DNA from: Pseudomonas sp. CHM02
GTDB lineage: Bacteria; Pseudomonadota; Gammaproteobacteria; Pseudomonadales; Pseudomonadaceae
Assembly (NCBI RefSeq): GCF_000612585.1
Contig: NZ_JFCA01000002.1
Location: forward strand, 155,627-219,626
DNA: 64,000 nt
Direction of reading: 5' to 3'
In this document: piece by piece, positions 51,328 to 63,084 of the stretch
How the letters are laid out: the number at the start of each line of letters is the position of its first letter
Numbering within the stretch: the first letter of the stretch is position 1
Notes under the pieces: model-generated
Databases searched by the model: none
Told to the model about the DNA's origin: nothing
Seen by the model: the letters and a program-made list of their open reading frames with translations, nothing else
Translations under genes and position numbers: made by a program

Positions 51328-51489
51328 GCGGCGGGCTTAGGCGGTATAGCGTTGAGGAACAGCTACGTCTGTGGCCGAAGTACGCGAGTCAACTACCTAC
51401 CGACACACCGCAAGGCTGGCCCTTTACCTTGGCGTTGATAGCCGGGGCATTGTGCTTGCGGCGCCTAAGGTCTTCAAAGGTGATTGATC

Positions 51490-53928
51490 ATGCCTGGTTC
51501 CACTGTTTTCGACCCTTTTATGCTGCATGTCTGTCAGATGTTCGCGTTACGCCCCAGCCTGAAATCGCTGGCGATTACCCAAGCGCAGATTGATCAGCGC
51601 TATCACACCGTGCTCGATACCTACGTTGAAAAACTGATCGTGTTTTTTACACAGCCCACCACGGGCGGTGTAAGCCGTTGGGGCCGTCTGGCTCACTTGC
51701 TTGAACAGAAACTGCTCCAGGCCAGTGTGTCGCACGCGCACGCCAGCGTTCGTAACATGATTCGCAGCGTGTTGTATTACCCCGACAGCGGCTTGCGTGA
51801 TGAGCAATTGGATGTGCTGTCCCCCAAGGTTTACCTGGTTGAGCGTCATGGCTGCCAGGCACTGGCGATCAGTCGGGACAACGACAAGGCGTTGGTATTC
51901 ACGCTGGCCCGGGGAGTCGAAGTGTTCGACAGTGTCGCATCGCTGAGGCAGCAAACGGGACTGCTGCTGGACGCCAGCGAGCGCCTGGAACATGACGTGT
52001 TCGAAGGTTGGGCGCTTGGCGCGCTGGAGATGGCGATCCAGCGTATCGAAAGGGTCGATTTGAGCCAGTTTCCAGATCTGGAGCAATTGGATCGCCAGTT
52101 GGCTTGGGCGTCACGCTTTTGGGATTTCCTTGAGCCCCAGGTGCAACAGGATAAGCAGCGCTATGAGTTGGAGGCACAGTTGCCACCCTGGTTGAAGAAC
52201 GCATCGCCCGAAGGCCGCTTGGCCTATAGCCGGTGCCTGGAGAGGATGGCCGTAATCCATAAACGATTCAAGGGCACGAGTTTTCTCGACAACCTGCCGC
52301 CTGAGAAAGCGCTGCTCAACGATGTGCAAACCGAAGAAGGCGGTGAATGTCGGCAGCGAGTGGCTGACCAGCTAGTCGTGCACCTGCGTCGCCTGGCCCT
52401 GGAATGCGCATTGCAGGGAGTGGGCGGTGTTACGTTTGACGGGTATCGAATCCTTTATGCCGCGACGCAATTCTTCATTCCACACCGTCAGCTAAACGAT
52501 GTGCCCATGGTGTTCAGGCCATTGAAGGATGAGAGCGGGTACCTCGTGGGGCCACCCGCGGGCCAGCCGGGGCCTTGGATGGTGGTGCGGCTATGGTCGC
52601 AACCGGTGATGCAGCAAACGCAGGTTGAGCTCGCGACGGGCGCGGCGTTGACCGACCCTCTCACGGCCTTGTACCTCGCCTGCATTGAGCGCTGGTTGCC
52701 CCTGGCAGAACCGAAGGCGACGCAGTATGGCGCGGGCTGGACGCGCTCGCAGTTGATGTTGCCAGTACTTGAACACCCTTTGCAGACCGTGGCGCGCCTC
52801 GGTCAAATCGGCGGCAACCTTCAGGGGGCTTGCGAAGCAGAGCCAGACTGGCGATGTGAAGTCAGTTTGCTGCGCAACGTGGCCCTGCTGCTGGTATGCC
52901 CAGGCACGCTGCAGCCCGATGAGGTTCACGCTGCGCGTCCCAGGGTCAAACGTCTGGACAGCGCCTGGGCCGGTGCTCGTCAGGTGCTGTCAGTGAAGCA
53001 GCAAGACCAATTGAGTTCTCTGCGGCGTACGTCGCCGACCCTGGCGGAACGGGTGACGAGCGGTATTCATAAAGGGCTGCACCGTCTCAGAAACGGGGCG
53101 AACACCTTGCTGGAGACGGTGATCTACAACAAAGACGAGAACCACTTCAACGTTTTGTCGAACAATCAACTAGTGATTTCCTTCAATCCGGTCGTCGAAC
53201 ACCAACTCGTCGACAACCCCCATCAACCGGTCCATTACGGGCCCTACATCGCGCCCGATGCCGATGATCAGTGGCATATTCAACGCGCACCCAGACTCAA
53301 ACGCGATAGCCCGGCAGCCCTTCAGGCGATGGAACGGGGTAACGCCCTGGGTCTCACATTTTCCACGCTATTGAGCGATGCAGAGCGCCAATCACGCATG
53401 CCGGGCACGTTGGCGGTGGAAGTGGAGGAGCGACTGGAGCGCAACGCCTCGGCGTTTGATGGGGCGGCAAGTGCCATTCGCAACGCGCGTGGCAATGCCG
53501 CGCTTGCCAGCCAATTACAGGCTCAAGCGCTGCTGTTGCGCGCTAAAGGCCGAGCGCTACGGATCGAAATGACACGCCAGAGTCAAACGCCAACGGTGGG
53601 CGATGTGCAGTACCTGCTTGCGCAGCAGGTGGTCCGTATCCGTCGCCTTGAAGGTCGGGTCCCCGAAACGATTGAGGGTAAGACGGATTACTTGCAGGAG
53701 TATGAGGTTCAGGACCTCAGCGCAGGCAATAAGCCTCTGTGGTATGCGCATTTTCACTATGCCAGCCTGCACGCCGCTGACCAGCAACCGACTGCCGCTC
53801 ACCTGAAAACGGCGGCCCAGCGCAGGCTGGGCCGCGAGTATGAAAACAAGACCGGCCAAAGGGTTTATCGCGGGCCCCTTGCCAATGCGGCGGCTCGCCA
53901 GATTTTCCTGGGGAGCCCCGTGGCTTGA
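51490..53928 (+). CDS. dermonecrotic-toxin-domain (DUF6543-like) protein
   Basis: The 812-residue protein has no signal peptide or membrane helix. It contains the segment LPPWLKNASPEGRLAYSRCL followed by IHKRFKGTSFLDNLPP, which I recognise from large Pseudomonas proteins annotated with a dermonecrotic-toxin-like domain. The usual leucine-rich repeats and very long C-terminus are missing; here the last 300 residues are of no family I know. A TTG at 51484 is in frame, but the ATG at 51490 with AGGTG 7 bases upstream is preferred. It stands alone, without visible secretion or immunity genes. A toxin or effector role is inferred from family naming only. Confidence 0.6.
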   Translation: MPGSTVFDPFMLHVCQMFALRPSLKSLAITQAQIDQRYHTVLDTYVEKLIVFFTQPTTGGVSRWGRLAHLLEQKLLQASVSHAHASVRNMIRSVLYYPDSGLRDEQLDVLSPKVYLVERHGCQALAISRDNDKALVFTLARGVEVFDSVASLRQQTGLLLDASERLEHDVFEGWALGALEMAIQRIERVDLSQFPDLEQLDRQLAWASRFWDFLEPQVQQDKQRYELEAQLPPWLKNASPEGRLAYSRCLERMAVIHKRFKGTSFLDNLPPEKALLNDVQTEEGGECRQRVADQLVVHLRRLALECALQGVGGVTFDGYRILYAATQFFIPHRQLNDVPMVFRPLKDESGYLVGPPAGQPGPWMVVRLWSQPVMQQTQVELATGAALTDPLTALYLACIERWLPLAEPKATQYGAGWTRSQLMLPVLEHPLQTVARLGQIGGNLQGACEAEPDWRCEVSLLRNVALLLVCPGTLQPDEVHAARPRVKRLDSAWAGARQVLSVKQQDQLSSLRRTSPTLAERVTSGIHKGLHRLRNGANTLLETVIYNKDENHFNVLSNNQLVISFNPVVEHQLVDNPHQPVHYGPYIAPDADDQWHIQRAPRLKRDSPAALQAMERGNALGLTFSTLLSDAERQSRMPGTLAVEVEERLERNASAFDGAASAIRNARGNAALASQLQAQALLLRAKGRALRIEMTRQSQTPTVGDVQYLLAQQVVRIRRLEGRVPETIEGKTDYLQEYEVQDLSAGNKPLWYAHFHYASLHAADQQPTAAHLKTAAQRRLGREYENKTGQRVYRGPLANAAARQIFLGSPVA

Positions 53929-53941
53929 GAGGCGACGCTTG

Positions 53942-55033
53942 TTACGTGCCCGACTTGATCTTGGTCCAGGCCCGCGTCCTGGCGCGCTCCGCATCTCGGC
54001 CCAGAGGCTTCAAGGTATACAGCGTGGCCATCGCCGCCTCGGTGGGGTACAGGTTGGGGTTGTTGCGGATCGCGGCATCGACCTGCTCGGTAGCGTCCTT
54101 GTTGGGGTTGGGGTAGCCGACAAAATCGCTGATCGGCGCGATCACCTGGGGTTGCAGCAGGTAGTTGATAAAGGTGTAGGCGTCTTGCGGGTTCTTGGCA
54201 CCCTTTGGAATGGCGAGCATGTCGAACCAGATCGGCGCACCTTCTTTAGGCAGGCGCATGTCCACGGTCACGCCGTTCTTGGCCTCTTTGGCGCGGTTGG
54301 CGGCCTGGGAGAAGCTGCCGGAATAACCGACGGCGACGCAGATGTCACCGTTGGCGATGTCAGCCATGTACTTGGAGGAGTGAAAGTAGGTGATGTAGGG
54401 GCGGATCTTCATCAGCAGCGCTTCGGCCTTGTCATAGTCCTTGGGGTTGCTGCTGTTGGGGTCCAGGCCCAGGTGTTGCAGGGCCAGCGGCAGGATCTCG
54501 GACGGCGAGTCCAGCAGCGCGACGCCGCACTGCTTGAGCTTGCTGATGTTTTCTTCCTTGAAGATCAGGTCCCAGCTGTCTACCGGAGCATCGGCGCCCA
54601 GCGCCGCCTTGACCTTGTCCGGGTTGAAGCCGATGAGGATGGTGCCGTACATGTAGGGCACGGCGAATTTATTACCGGGGTCGTTGGCTTCGATCAGCTT
54701 CATCAGCTTGGGATCGAGGTGTTTCCAGTTCGGCAACTGACTGCGGTCCAGCGGCTGGAACACGCCGGCTTCGATCTGCTTGGCCAGGAATACATTGGAC
54801 GGCACCACCACGTCATACCCGGAGTTGCCGGTAAGCAGCTTGGCTTCCAGGGCTTCGTTGGTGTCGAAGATGTCGTACACCAGTTTGGTCTGGGTGTTCT
54901 GCGCCTTGAAGTCTTCCAGTGCCTTGGGCGTGATGTAGTCGAACCAGTTGTAGACCCGCAGGGTTTTCTCTTCGGCGTGGGCCACGCCGCTGATAACGGC
55001 GGCACAGAGGACGAGCGACTTGAGCATGTTCAT
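53942..55033 (-). CDS. polyamine ABC transporter substrate-binding protein (PotF/SpuD-like)
   Basis: The 363-residue protein has a signal peptide (to about residue 20, VAHA) and the PotF/SpuD pattern: [39 protein letters not shown] and [20 protein letters not shown]. It would bind putrescine, spermidine or an acetylated polyamine in the periplasm. No permease or ATPase genes are adjacent, so it must share a transporter encoded elsewhere. It begins with an ATGA overlap after the deacetylase gene. Confidence 0.9.
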   Translation of the reverse strand: MNMLKSLVLCAAVISGVAHAEEKTLRVYNWFDYITPKALEDFKAQNTQTKLVYDIFDTNEALEAKLLTGNSGYDVVVPSNVFLAKQIEAGVFQPLDRSQLPNWKHLDPKLMKLIEANDPGNKFAVPYMYGTILIGFNPDKVKAALGADAPVDSWDLIFKEENISKLKQCGVALLDSPSEILPLALQHLGLDPNSSNPKDYDKAEALLMKIRPYITYFHSSKYMADIANGDICVAVGYSGSFSQAANRAKEAKNGVTVDMRLPKEGAPIWFDMLAIPKGAKNPQDAYTFINYLLQPQVIAPISDFVGYPNPNKDATEQVDAAIRNNPNLYPTEAAMATLYTLKPLGRDAERARTRAWTKIKSGT

Positions 55034-56064
55034 TGGGCAGCCCCTTCAAAACCTTCAAGAACGTTGACGGCATTGATGCCGATTTCTTCCACGGCGTAGC
55101 CGCCTTCCATCACGAACAGCGTGGGTTTGCCCAGGCCCGCGATGCGTGCACCCATCGCCAGGTAATCCGGGCTGTCGAGCTTGAATTGCGAGATGGGATC
55201 GTCCTTGAAGGTATCCACGCCCAGGGACACGACGATGATGTCGGCGCCATAACGCTCGATCTCTGCGCAGGCTTCTTCAAGCGCGGCACTCCAGCGCTCC
55301 CAGTCGGAACCGGCCGGCAGCGGATAGTTGAAGTTGAAACCTTCGCCCGGGCCTTCACCCAATTCGTCCGCATAGCCCAGGAAGAACGGAAACTCCGCCT
55401 CGGGATGGCCGTGGATCGAGGTGAAGAGCACATCGCTGCGCGCGTAGAAAATCGACTGGGTACCGTTGCCGTGATGGTAGTCCACATCGAGGATCGCGAC
55501 CTTTTTGTAGCCCTGGTCGAGAAAGGCCTGAGTGGCAATGGCGGCGTTGTTGAGGTAGCAATAACCGCCCATCAAGTCGCTGGCGGCGTGATGTCCTGGT
55601 GGTCGGCACAGGGCGAAGGCACTGTGGGCACCTTGCGCGATGGCCTGCTGCGCCGTGAGGGCAACTTGCGCTGCACTGTAGGCGGCTTGCCAGGTGCCGG
55701 CAGTGATCGGCGCGCCGCCGTCGAAGCTGTAGTAACCGAGCTGCCCGTGCAGGCTGGTGGGCAATACGCGGCGCAAGGTGCGGGCGGGCCAGGTGTAGGG
55801 CAACAGGTCGCCGTCCTGGCCGAATTCGGTCCAGCGCGCCCAGGCACCCTGGAAGAAGTCCAGGTAGTCGCGGCTGTGGATGCGTTGCAACGGCGCCAGG
55901 CCGAAGTCCTGCGGAGCCTGGACCGGGCCCAGCTCACGGTCCTTGACCCGTTGCAGCACGTGGTCGGCACGCGAGGGCATTTCGAAGCAGGGCATCAGTT
56001 GCCCGTCCATCAATTCACAGCGGCCGTGGTGCAGGTGGTGATCGTCCGAGTAGATCGTCAGCAT
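55030..56064 (-). CDS. acetylpolyamine amidohydrolase (HDAC-like)
   Basis: The 344-residue protein is a class II-like deacetylase: [20 protein letters not shown] with His158-His159, and [11 protein letters not shown] with zinc ligands Asp195 and His197. It matches the acetylpolyamine deacetylases of Pseudomonas (PA1409 and PA0321 types). It would remove acetyl groups from imported acetylputrescine or acetylcadaverine. Coupling to a polyamine-binding protein supports this. Which of the P. aeruginosa paralogues it matches cannot be decided here, so no symbol is given. Confidence 0.9.
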   Translation of the reverse strand: MLTIYSDDHHLHHGRCELMDGQLMPCFEMPSRADHVLQRVKDRELGPVQAPQDFGLAPLQRIHSRDYLDFFQGAWARWTEFGQDGDLLPYTWPARTLRRVLPTSLHGQLGYYSFDGGAPITAGTWQAAYSAAQVALTAQQAIAQGAHSAFALCRPPGHHAASDLMGGYCYLNNAAIATQAFLDQGYKKVAILDVDYHHGNGTQSIFYARSDVLFTSIHGHPEAEFPFFLGYADELGEGPGEGFNFNYPLPAGSDWERWSAALEEACAEIERYGADIIVVSLGVDTFKDDPISQFKLDSPDYLAMGARIAGLGKPTLFVMEGGYAVEEIGINAVNVLEGFEGAAQ

Positions 56065-56197
56065 ATTGTTGTTCTCCGCAGGCGTTATCGGTGCATGCAG
56101 TCTTGCTGGCGGCGGGTGTTATGAGAACGGCAAGAGCGGCCAAAAGGGGATAAATATGGCCAGATTGTCTGTCCGCAATTCGCCCCTCAATAGGGCA

Positions 56198-57190
56198 TCA
56201 TGCGCGAAATTGGCTCGGCGCCACGCCGCTCCAGCGCACGAAGGCGTGCCGGAAACTCGCGGTTTCACTGAAACCCAACTGCTCGGCAATCCGGTAGATA
56301 GGCCACTGGTCTTGCGCCAGCCATTGCTTGGCGCGTTCGAAACGCAGCTCATCGAGCAGTTCCTGGTAGCTGCAGCCCAGGTCATGCAAGTGTCGGCGCA
56401 GGGTGCGCGGCGAACAGTTCATCTGTTGGGCCAGCCCCTCCAGCCCGGGTGCGGCATGCAGTTGCGCCGCGAGCAATTGGCGGATTCGCCCCAGCCACGC
56501 CTCGCGCCCGGTGAATTCGGTGTTCTGTTTGCGGCAGCGCTCGGTCATGGCCTGGTGGGTCACGGTGTCGGCCAGGGGCAAAGGCTGGGTGAGCCAGCGT
56601 TTATCGAAGGCGAACGCATTGGCGGTGGCCTGGAACTGCAGCGGGCAGTCGAAACTCTCGGCATAGCGCGCTTGATAATCCGGCGCGTCGTGCTCAAAGC
56701 GCGCGCCCAGCAAGGGCAGTGGGTGGCCGAGCAGGTCGTCGCAGATGACCTTCAGCGAGCCCAGGCACAGCTCGACATTGAAGGCGGTCAGTGCCGGGTT
56801 CTCGCGGTAATCGCCAGCGGTGAACCAGATACGTTCGCCGTCCTCTTCCAGGCTCAGCTCGAAGAGTGTTCCCAACAGCGCCGGATAACGCAGCGCCAGG
56901 CGCAAAGCGTCACCGAAAGTGGCACTGGTGAGCAGGGCGTAGCCAAGCATGCCGTAGGACGAGACGTGCATTCGCCGTCCGACGATCAGGCCGATATCGC
57001 GCTGCAGGGCCACGGCATTGGCGCACACCTGCATTTCCTGGTGCGTGGCGATGCGCGTGTCGGCGCGGTTCAAATCCGCCGCACAGATACCACTGCCGGC
57101 CAGGAGCGCCTCGGCGGGCCAGCCTTCGGCCTTGAACGTGCTGAGCACCAGTGAGACGGCATTGAGGGTGGTGAGGTGGGAGTGCAGCAT
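56198..57190 (-). CDS. AraC-family regulator
   Basis: The 330-residue protein has the Arabinose_bd-type N-terminal domain found in OruR/ArgR-like regulators and a C-terminal AraC HTH (GLEGLAQQMNCSPRTLRRHL, IAEQLGFSETASFRHAF). It lies 133 bases upstream of the deacetylase operon on the same strand and is its most likely regulator. A hairpin covers its ribosome binding site: GGAAG, 5 bases before the ATG, lies in a stem at 57196-57219. Confidence 0.87.
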   Translation of the reverse strand: MLHSHLTTLNAVSLVLSTFKAEGWPAEALLAGSGICAADLNRADTRIATHQEMQVCANAVALQRDIGLIVGRRMHVSSYGMLGYALLTSATFGDALRLALRYPALLGTLFELSLEEDGERIWFTAGDYRENPALTAFNVELCLGSLKVICDDLLGHPLPLLGARFEHDAPDYQARYAESFDCPLQFQATANAFAFDKRWLTQPLPLADTVTHQAMTERCRKQNTEFTGREAWLGRIRQLLAAQLHAAPGLEGLAQQMNCSPRTLRRHLHDLGCSYQELLDELRFERAKQWLAQDQWPIYRIAEQLGFSETASFRHAFVRWSGVAPSQFRA

Positions 57191-57195
57191 GGGAA

Positions 57196-57219
57196 CTTCC
57201 AGCCAGGGGAGGCTGGAAG
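57196..57219 (-). promoter_or_regulatory. hairpin in the leader of the AraC gene
   Basis: CTTCCAGCC (57196-57204) and GGCTGGAAG (57211-57219) form a perfect 9-base stem with a 6-base loop. On the minus strand the arm at 57196-57204 supplies the GGAAG Shine-Dalgarno before the ATG at 57190, so folding would hide it. It may also mark the end of the asparaginase transcript. Confidence 0.55.
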
Positions 57220-57239
57220 GACAGCAAGTTATATGCCGC

Positions 57240-58217
57240 TCAGCTCAGTTCGCCGCACAGGTCCAGCTCCACCAGGCGCCGCACCTCGCTGGTGAGCAGC
57301 CCGGCACCGAGCAGGGCCTGCAGCTTGCCGAACACTGCTTCGCGGGTCATGCCGCCACCGGACAACACGCCGACGCCGCGCAGGCGACTGCCGGCTTCGT
57401 ACACGTCCAGCTCCACGCCGCCCTCATGGCATTGGGTGATTGCCACCACGACCACGTCAAGGTCCTGCGCACGCTTGAGGCTTGCGAGGAACGCCGGGTT
57501 ATCGCTCGGCCCGGTGCCGCTGCCAAAGCACTCCAGCACCAGCGCCTGGATGCCGCTGTCGATCAGTGCATCCAGTTGCCCGGCGGCGATGCCCGGCACC
57601 AGCGGCAGCACGCCCACATTGGCCAGGGCTTTGGGCTGGCGATAATCCAGGACGGCGGGAACTGCGTCGGCCTGGGCCACGCCGCCATTGCGCTGCAAGG
57701 CTGCAAACGGATGGCGACCAAAGCTGCGGATCTTCGCGCAATGGGTGGGCGCCATCAGCGCGCCGTGGAAGTACAGTTGCACGCCCGGTGCCAGGCCTTG
57801 GCCCAATGCGGTGAGCGCGCCGCTGACATTTTCCCACGCATCGCTGTCCGGCACGCCGGCGGGCAACATCGAGCCGGTAAACAGCACCGGTGCCGGCAGG
57901 CCCAGCAGTTGGAAGCTCATGGCCGCCGCGCTGTAGGCCAGGGTATCGGTGCCGTGCAGGATCAGTACCGCGTCGCAGCCTTCATCCACGGCCTCGACCA
58001 CGGCGGTGCGCAGGCGCTGCCAGTAAGCGGGGGTCATGTTGGCGCTGTCGATCAGCGGCGACATTTCCCGGAAGCGCCAGGCGGGCAGTTGTTCGTTGGC
58101 AAGCTGTTCGCGCATGCGTGCTTCGAAACCGGATGCGGGCGCCAGGCCATTCGCGCTGGCCTGCATGCCGATGGTGCCGCCGGTGTAGAGCACCATCACG
58201 TTGTTAGCTGATTGCAT
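57240..58217 (-). CDS. ansA: L-asparaginase, cytoplasmic type I
   Basis: The 325-residue protein has the asparaginase motifs YTGGTIGMQ, with nucleophile Thr12, and ILHGTDTLAYS, with Thr90 and Asp91, and no signal peptide, which points to the cytoplasmic form. It hydrolyses asparagine to aspartate and ammonia. CAGGAG lies 9 bases before the start at 58217. The upstream symporter gene ends 86 bases away, with a terminator-like hairpin in between. Aspartase (aspA) further right would continue aspartate breakdown. Confidence 0.9.
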   Translation of the reverse strand: MQSANNVMVLYTGGTIGMQASANGLAPASGFEARMREQLANEQLPAWRFREMSPLIDSANMTPAYWQRLRTAVVEAVDEGCDAVLILHGTDTLAYSAAAMSFQLLGLPAPVLFTGSMLPAGVPDSDAWENVSGALTALGQGLAPGVQLYFHGALMAPTHCAKIRSFGRHPFAALQRNGGVAQADAVPAVLDYRQPKALANVGVLPLVPGIAAGQLDALIDSGIQALVLECFGSGTGPSDNPAFLASLKRAQDLDVVVVAITQCHEGGVELDVYEAGSRLRGVGVLSGGGMTREAVFGKLQALLGAGLLTSEVRRLVELDLCGELS

Positions 58218-58235
58218 CGAAAAATCTCCTGAACG

Positions 58236-58278
58236 AAAAACGCCGCCGGGCCCAGAGCATGCCCAAGGCCGGACGGCG
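58236..58278 (-). terminator. terminator-like hairpin between the symporter gene and ansA
   Basis: Arms at 58241-58252 and 58267-58278 pair with one bulge (CGCCG-TCCGGCC with GGGCCCGGCGGCG on the minus strand), followed on that strand by TTTTT at 58240-58236. It ends 19 bases before ansA, so it may reduce read-through from the symporter gene. Confidence 0.75.
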
Positions 58279-58303
58279 TGTCATCTATCTAGGCTGACTG
58301 CGC

Positions 58304-59755
58304 TTAGCGTTGCGCTTGAGCGTTCAGTTCAGCCGATGCTTGAGCCGCTGGCCCAGGCTTCACCGGATTCGCCGGCCAGGCCTTGCGGTCCAGGTCCAGG
58401 TCAGGGAATTGGCTGGAGTCGAACACTGGAGTCTTGATGCCCGCTGCGCGCTGGTTGTCGTAGTCGTTCAGGATGCGCATGGCGATCTTGAACAGGAACG
58501 CCAGGGCGAACAGGTTGACGAACGCAAGCAGGGTCATGGTGATGTCGGCAAAGGCGAACACGGTGCTCAGGTTCTCGATGGAGCCCCAGAAAATCAGCAC
58601 CAGCACCAGCGCACGGTAGCCCATCAGTACTTTGCGGTTGTTGCCCACCAGGAAGCGCAGGTTGCTCTCGCCGAGGTAGTAGTTGTACATGATCGAGGTG
58701 AACACGAACAACGCCAGGGCCACCGAGATGAACATGCGGCCCCAGTCGCCGACCACGGCCGCCAGGGAGTTCTGGGTCAGGGCAATGCCGTCGCCTTCGA
58801 AGCCCGGGGTGTAGAAACCGGAAAGCAGGATCAGCAACGCGGTGCAGGTGCAGATCACGAAGGTGTCGAGGAACACGCTGAACGCCTGGACCACGCCTTG
58901 GGCGATCGGGTGTTCTACCGAAGCCACTGCCGCCACGTTAGGCGCACTGCCCAGACCGGCTTCGTTGGCGAACACGCCGCGCTTCACGCCCATGATGATC
59001 GCGCTGCCTACCAGGCCACCGAAGGCTTGGTCGAGGCCGAAAGCGCTCTTGACGATGGTCGCGAGCATGGCCGGCACGTGGTCGAATTGCAGCACGATCA
59101 CGTAGAGCGTCACGGCGATGTAGACCAGGGTCTTGACTGGCACCAGCAGGTCGGCGATCGAGGCGATGCGCTTGATCCCGCCGATGAACACCAGGCCGAG
59201 CAATACCGTCAGGGCCAGGCCGGTGTAGGTGGTGTCCAGGCCGAAAGCGTTGTTCAGCGAATGGGTCACGGCGTGGGCTTGCAGGCCGTTGAAGGCGAAA
59301 CCGAAGGTCACCAGCAGCAGGAACGCCATGACCATGCCCAGCCAGCGCTTCTGCAGGCCGTGCTGGATGTAGTAGGCCGGGCCGCCACGGTAGGTGCCTT
59401 CCGCATCGGTGCGCTTGTACAACTGGCCGAGGGAGCATTCGATAAAGCTCGAGGACATGCCCACCAGCGCGGTGACCCACATCCAGAATACGGCACCGGG
59501 GCCGCCCAGGGTCACGGCGATACCGACGCCTGCGATGTTACCGGCACCGACGCGGCCGGCGAGGCTGAGCATCAGCGCCTGGAACGAGCTGAGCTGGCCG
59601 GAGCTGCTCTTGAGGCTGTCTTTGAACACCGAGAACATGTGGAAAAAGTGGCGCAACTGAACGAAACGCGAGCGAATCGTGAAATAACCGCCGAGCCCGA
59701 CAATGAGCACGATCAGTACTTTCCCTGAGAGGAAGTCGTTGATGACTTCGAGCAT
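58304..59755 (-). CDS. alanine/glycine:cation symporter (AGCS family)
   Basis: The 483-residue protein has about ten membrane segments and the AGCS signatures GRVGAGNIAGVGIAVTLGGPGAVFWMW (seen as RVGAGNIAGVG) and FANEAGLGSAPN. Members import alanine, glycine or glutamine with sodium. The start at 59755 has GAGGAA upstream; the open frame to 59830 lacks a site. The gene probably feeds amino acids to the downstream asparaginase region, though the substrate is not known. Confidence 0.92.
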   Translation of the reverse strand: MLEVINDFLSGKVLIVLIVGLGGYFTIRSRFVQLRHFFHMFSVFKDSLKSSSGQLSSFQALMLSLAGRVGAGNIAGVGIAVTLGGPGAVFWMWVTALVGMSSSFIECSLGQLYKRTDAEGTYRGGPAYYIQHGLQKRWLGMVMAFLLLVTFGFAFNGLQAHAVTHSLNNAFGLDTTYTGLALTVLLGLVFIGGIKRIASIADLLVPVKTLVYIAVTLYVIVLQFDHVPAMLATIVKSAFGLDQAFGGLVGSAIIMGVKRGVFANEAGLGSAPNVAAVASVEHPIAQGVVQAFSVFLDTFVICTCTALLILLSGFYTPGFEGDGIALTQNSLAAVVGDWGRMFISVALALFVFTSIMYNYYLGESNLRFLVGNNRKVLMGYRALVLVLIFWGSIENLSTVFAFADITMTLLAFVNLFALAFLFKIAMRILNDYDNQRAAGIKTPVFDSSQFPDLDLDRKAWPANPVKPGPAAQASAELNAQAQR

Positions 59756-60008
59756 GGAGTGTTCCTCGCTGATTTTTCTAATGGCAAACGCAGGACGGTC
59801 CGACACGTCGTATGGCACCAGGCAGTGCACGACGCTTCGACCCCAATCCTTTTGCGGGTGTTGTTATTCATGCGGTTTCGCGCTGTCCAGGACCTCGTTA
59901 TCCGGTCACTGACGCGAAGAGGGGCGGCACTATACCTAGGAGCGCGTGATCCGTCTGCACGGGCCGATTAAAGGTTTCACCAAAATGTTTTGCGCACGGC
60001 ACATCTCC
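59756..60008. other. leader region of the symporter gene, no gene seen
   Basis: About 250 bases precede the symporter start before the REPIN begins. On the minus strand, TAGGTATAGT near 59930-59940 could be a -10 element. I found no conserved riboswitch core such as the glycine aptamer, and no coding frame of good character. Confidence 0.35.
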
Positions 60009-60153
60009 TGTGGGAGCCGGGCTTGCCCGCGATGAGGCCCGGTCAGTTGATAGTGTGGGTGCCTGACACACCGCATCGCGGGCAAGCCTGAACTGGCCTA
60101 ATGCTCCCGGACACCTCTTAAGGGCGATATGATTCGCCCAATCAGGAGGTTCC

Positions 60154-61301
<1,148 letters not shown>

Positions 61302-61388
61302 ACACCGTAATCGGTGTCCGGGATGACTTGACCAGTTCAGCCCGGCTCCCACAAGGTCCTTCGGTGTTCGGTCGAGCGTATTTCAAGC

Positions 61389-61424
61389 AAAAAAAAGGGC
61401 CTGAAGAACGAGCCTTCAGGCCCT
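61389..61424 (-). terminator. rho-independent terminator of aspA
   Basis: GGGCCTGAAG (61397-61406) pairs with CTTCAGGCCC (61414-61423), and eight A at 61389-61396 give a U-run on the minus strand. It lies 54 bases after the aspA stop. Confidence 0.92.
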
Positions 61425-61477
61425 CAAAAGGTGAGAGGTGTCTAGTCCCTCAACCTGGTGAGCGGTGCAGCAAACGC

Positions 61478-62902
<1,425 letters not shown>

Positions 62903-63084
62903 GACGGAAATCATCTCGATATGGACCCGGAACTGGCCGGAACGCTGCGAATGCTAGGCTTGTAGAACTTTTTGGGCCAATGCTGTTAAGCACTGGCCTA
63001 TGCACAAACGGCATAATGTGAGTGTGACCCGGTTATCATGGCGGGCGTGTGTGCCAAAATGGTGCGTACCCACGGGAGGCAGTA

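Noticed and set aside
51328..51489. Small gene between the MocR and toxin-domain genes
   Set aside because: The open frames there run out of the neighbouring genes and lack a start with a ribosome binding site.
59756..60008. Glycine riboswitch before the AGCS symporter
   Set aside because: No tandem aptamer core or matching stems could be found by eye.
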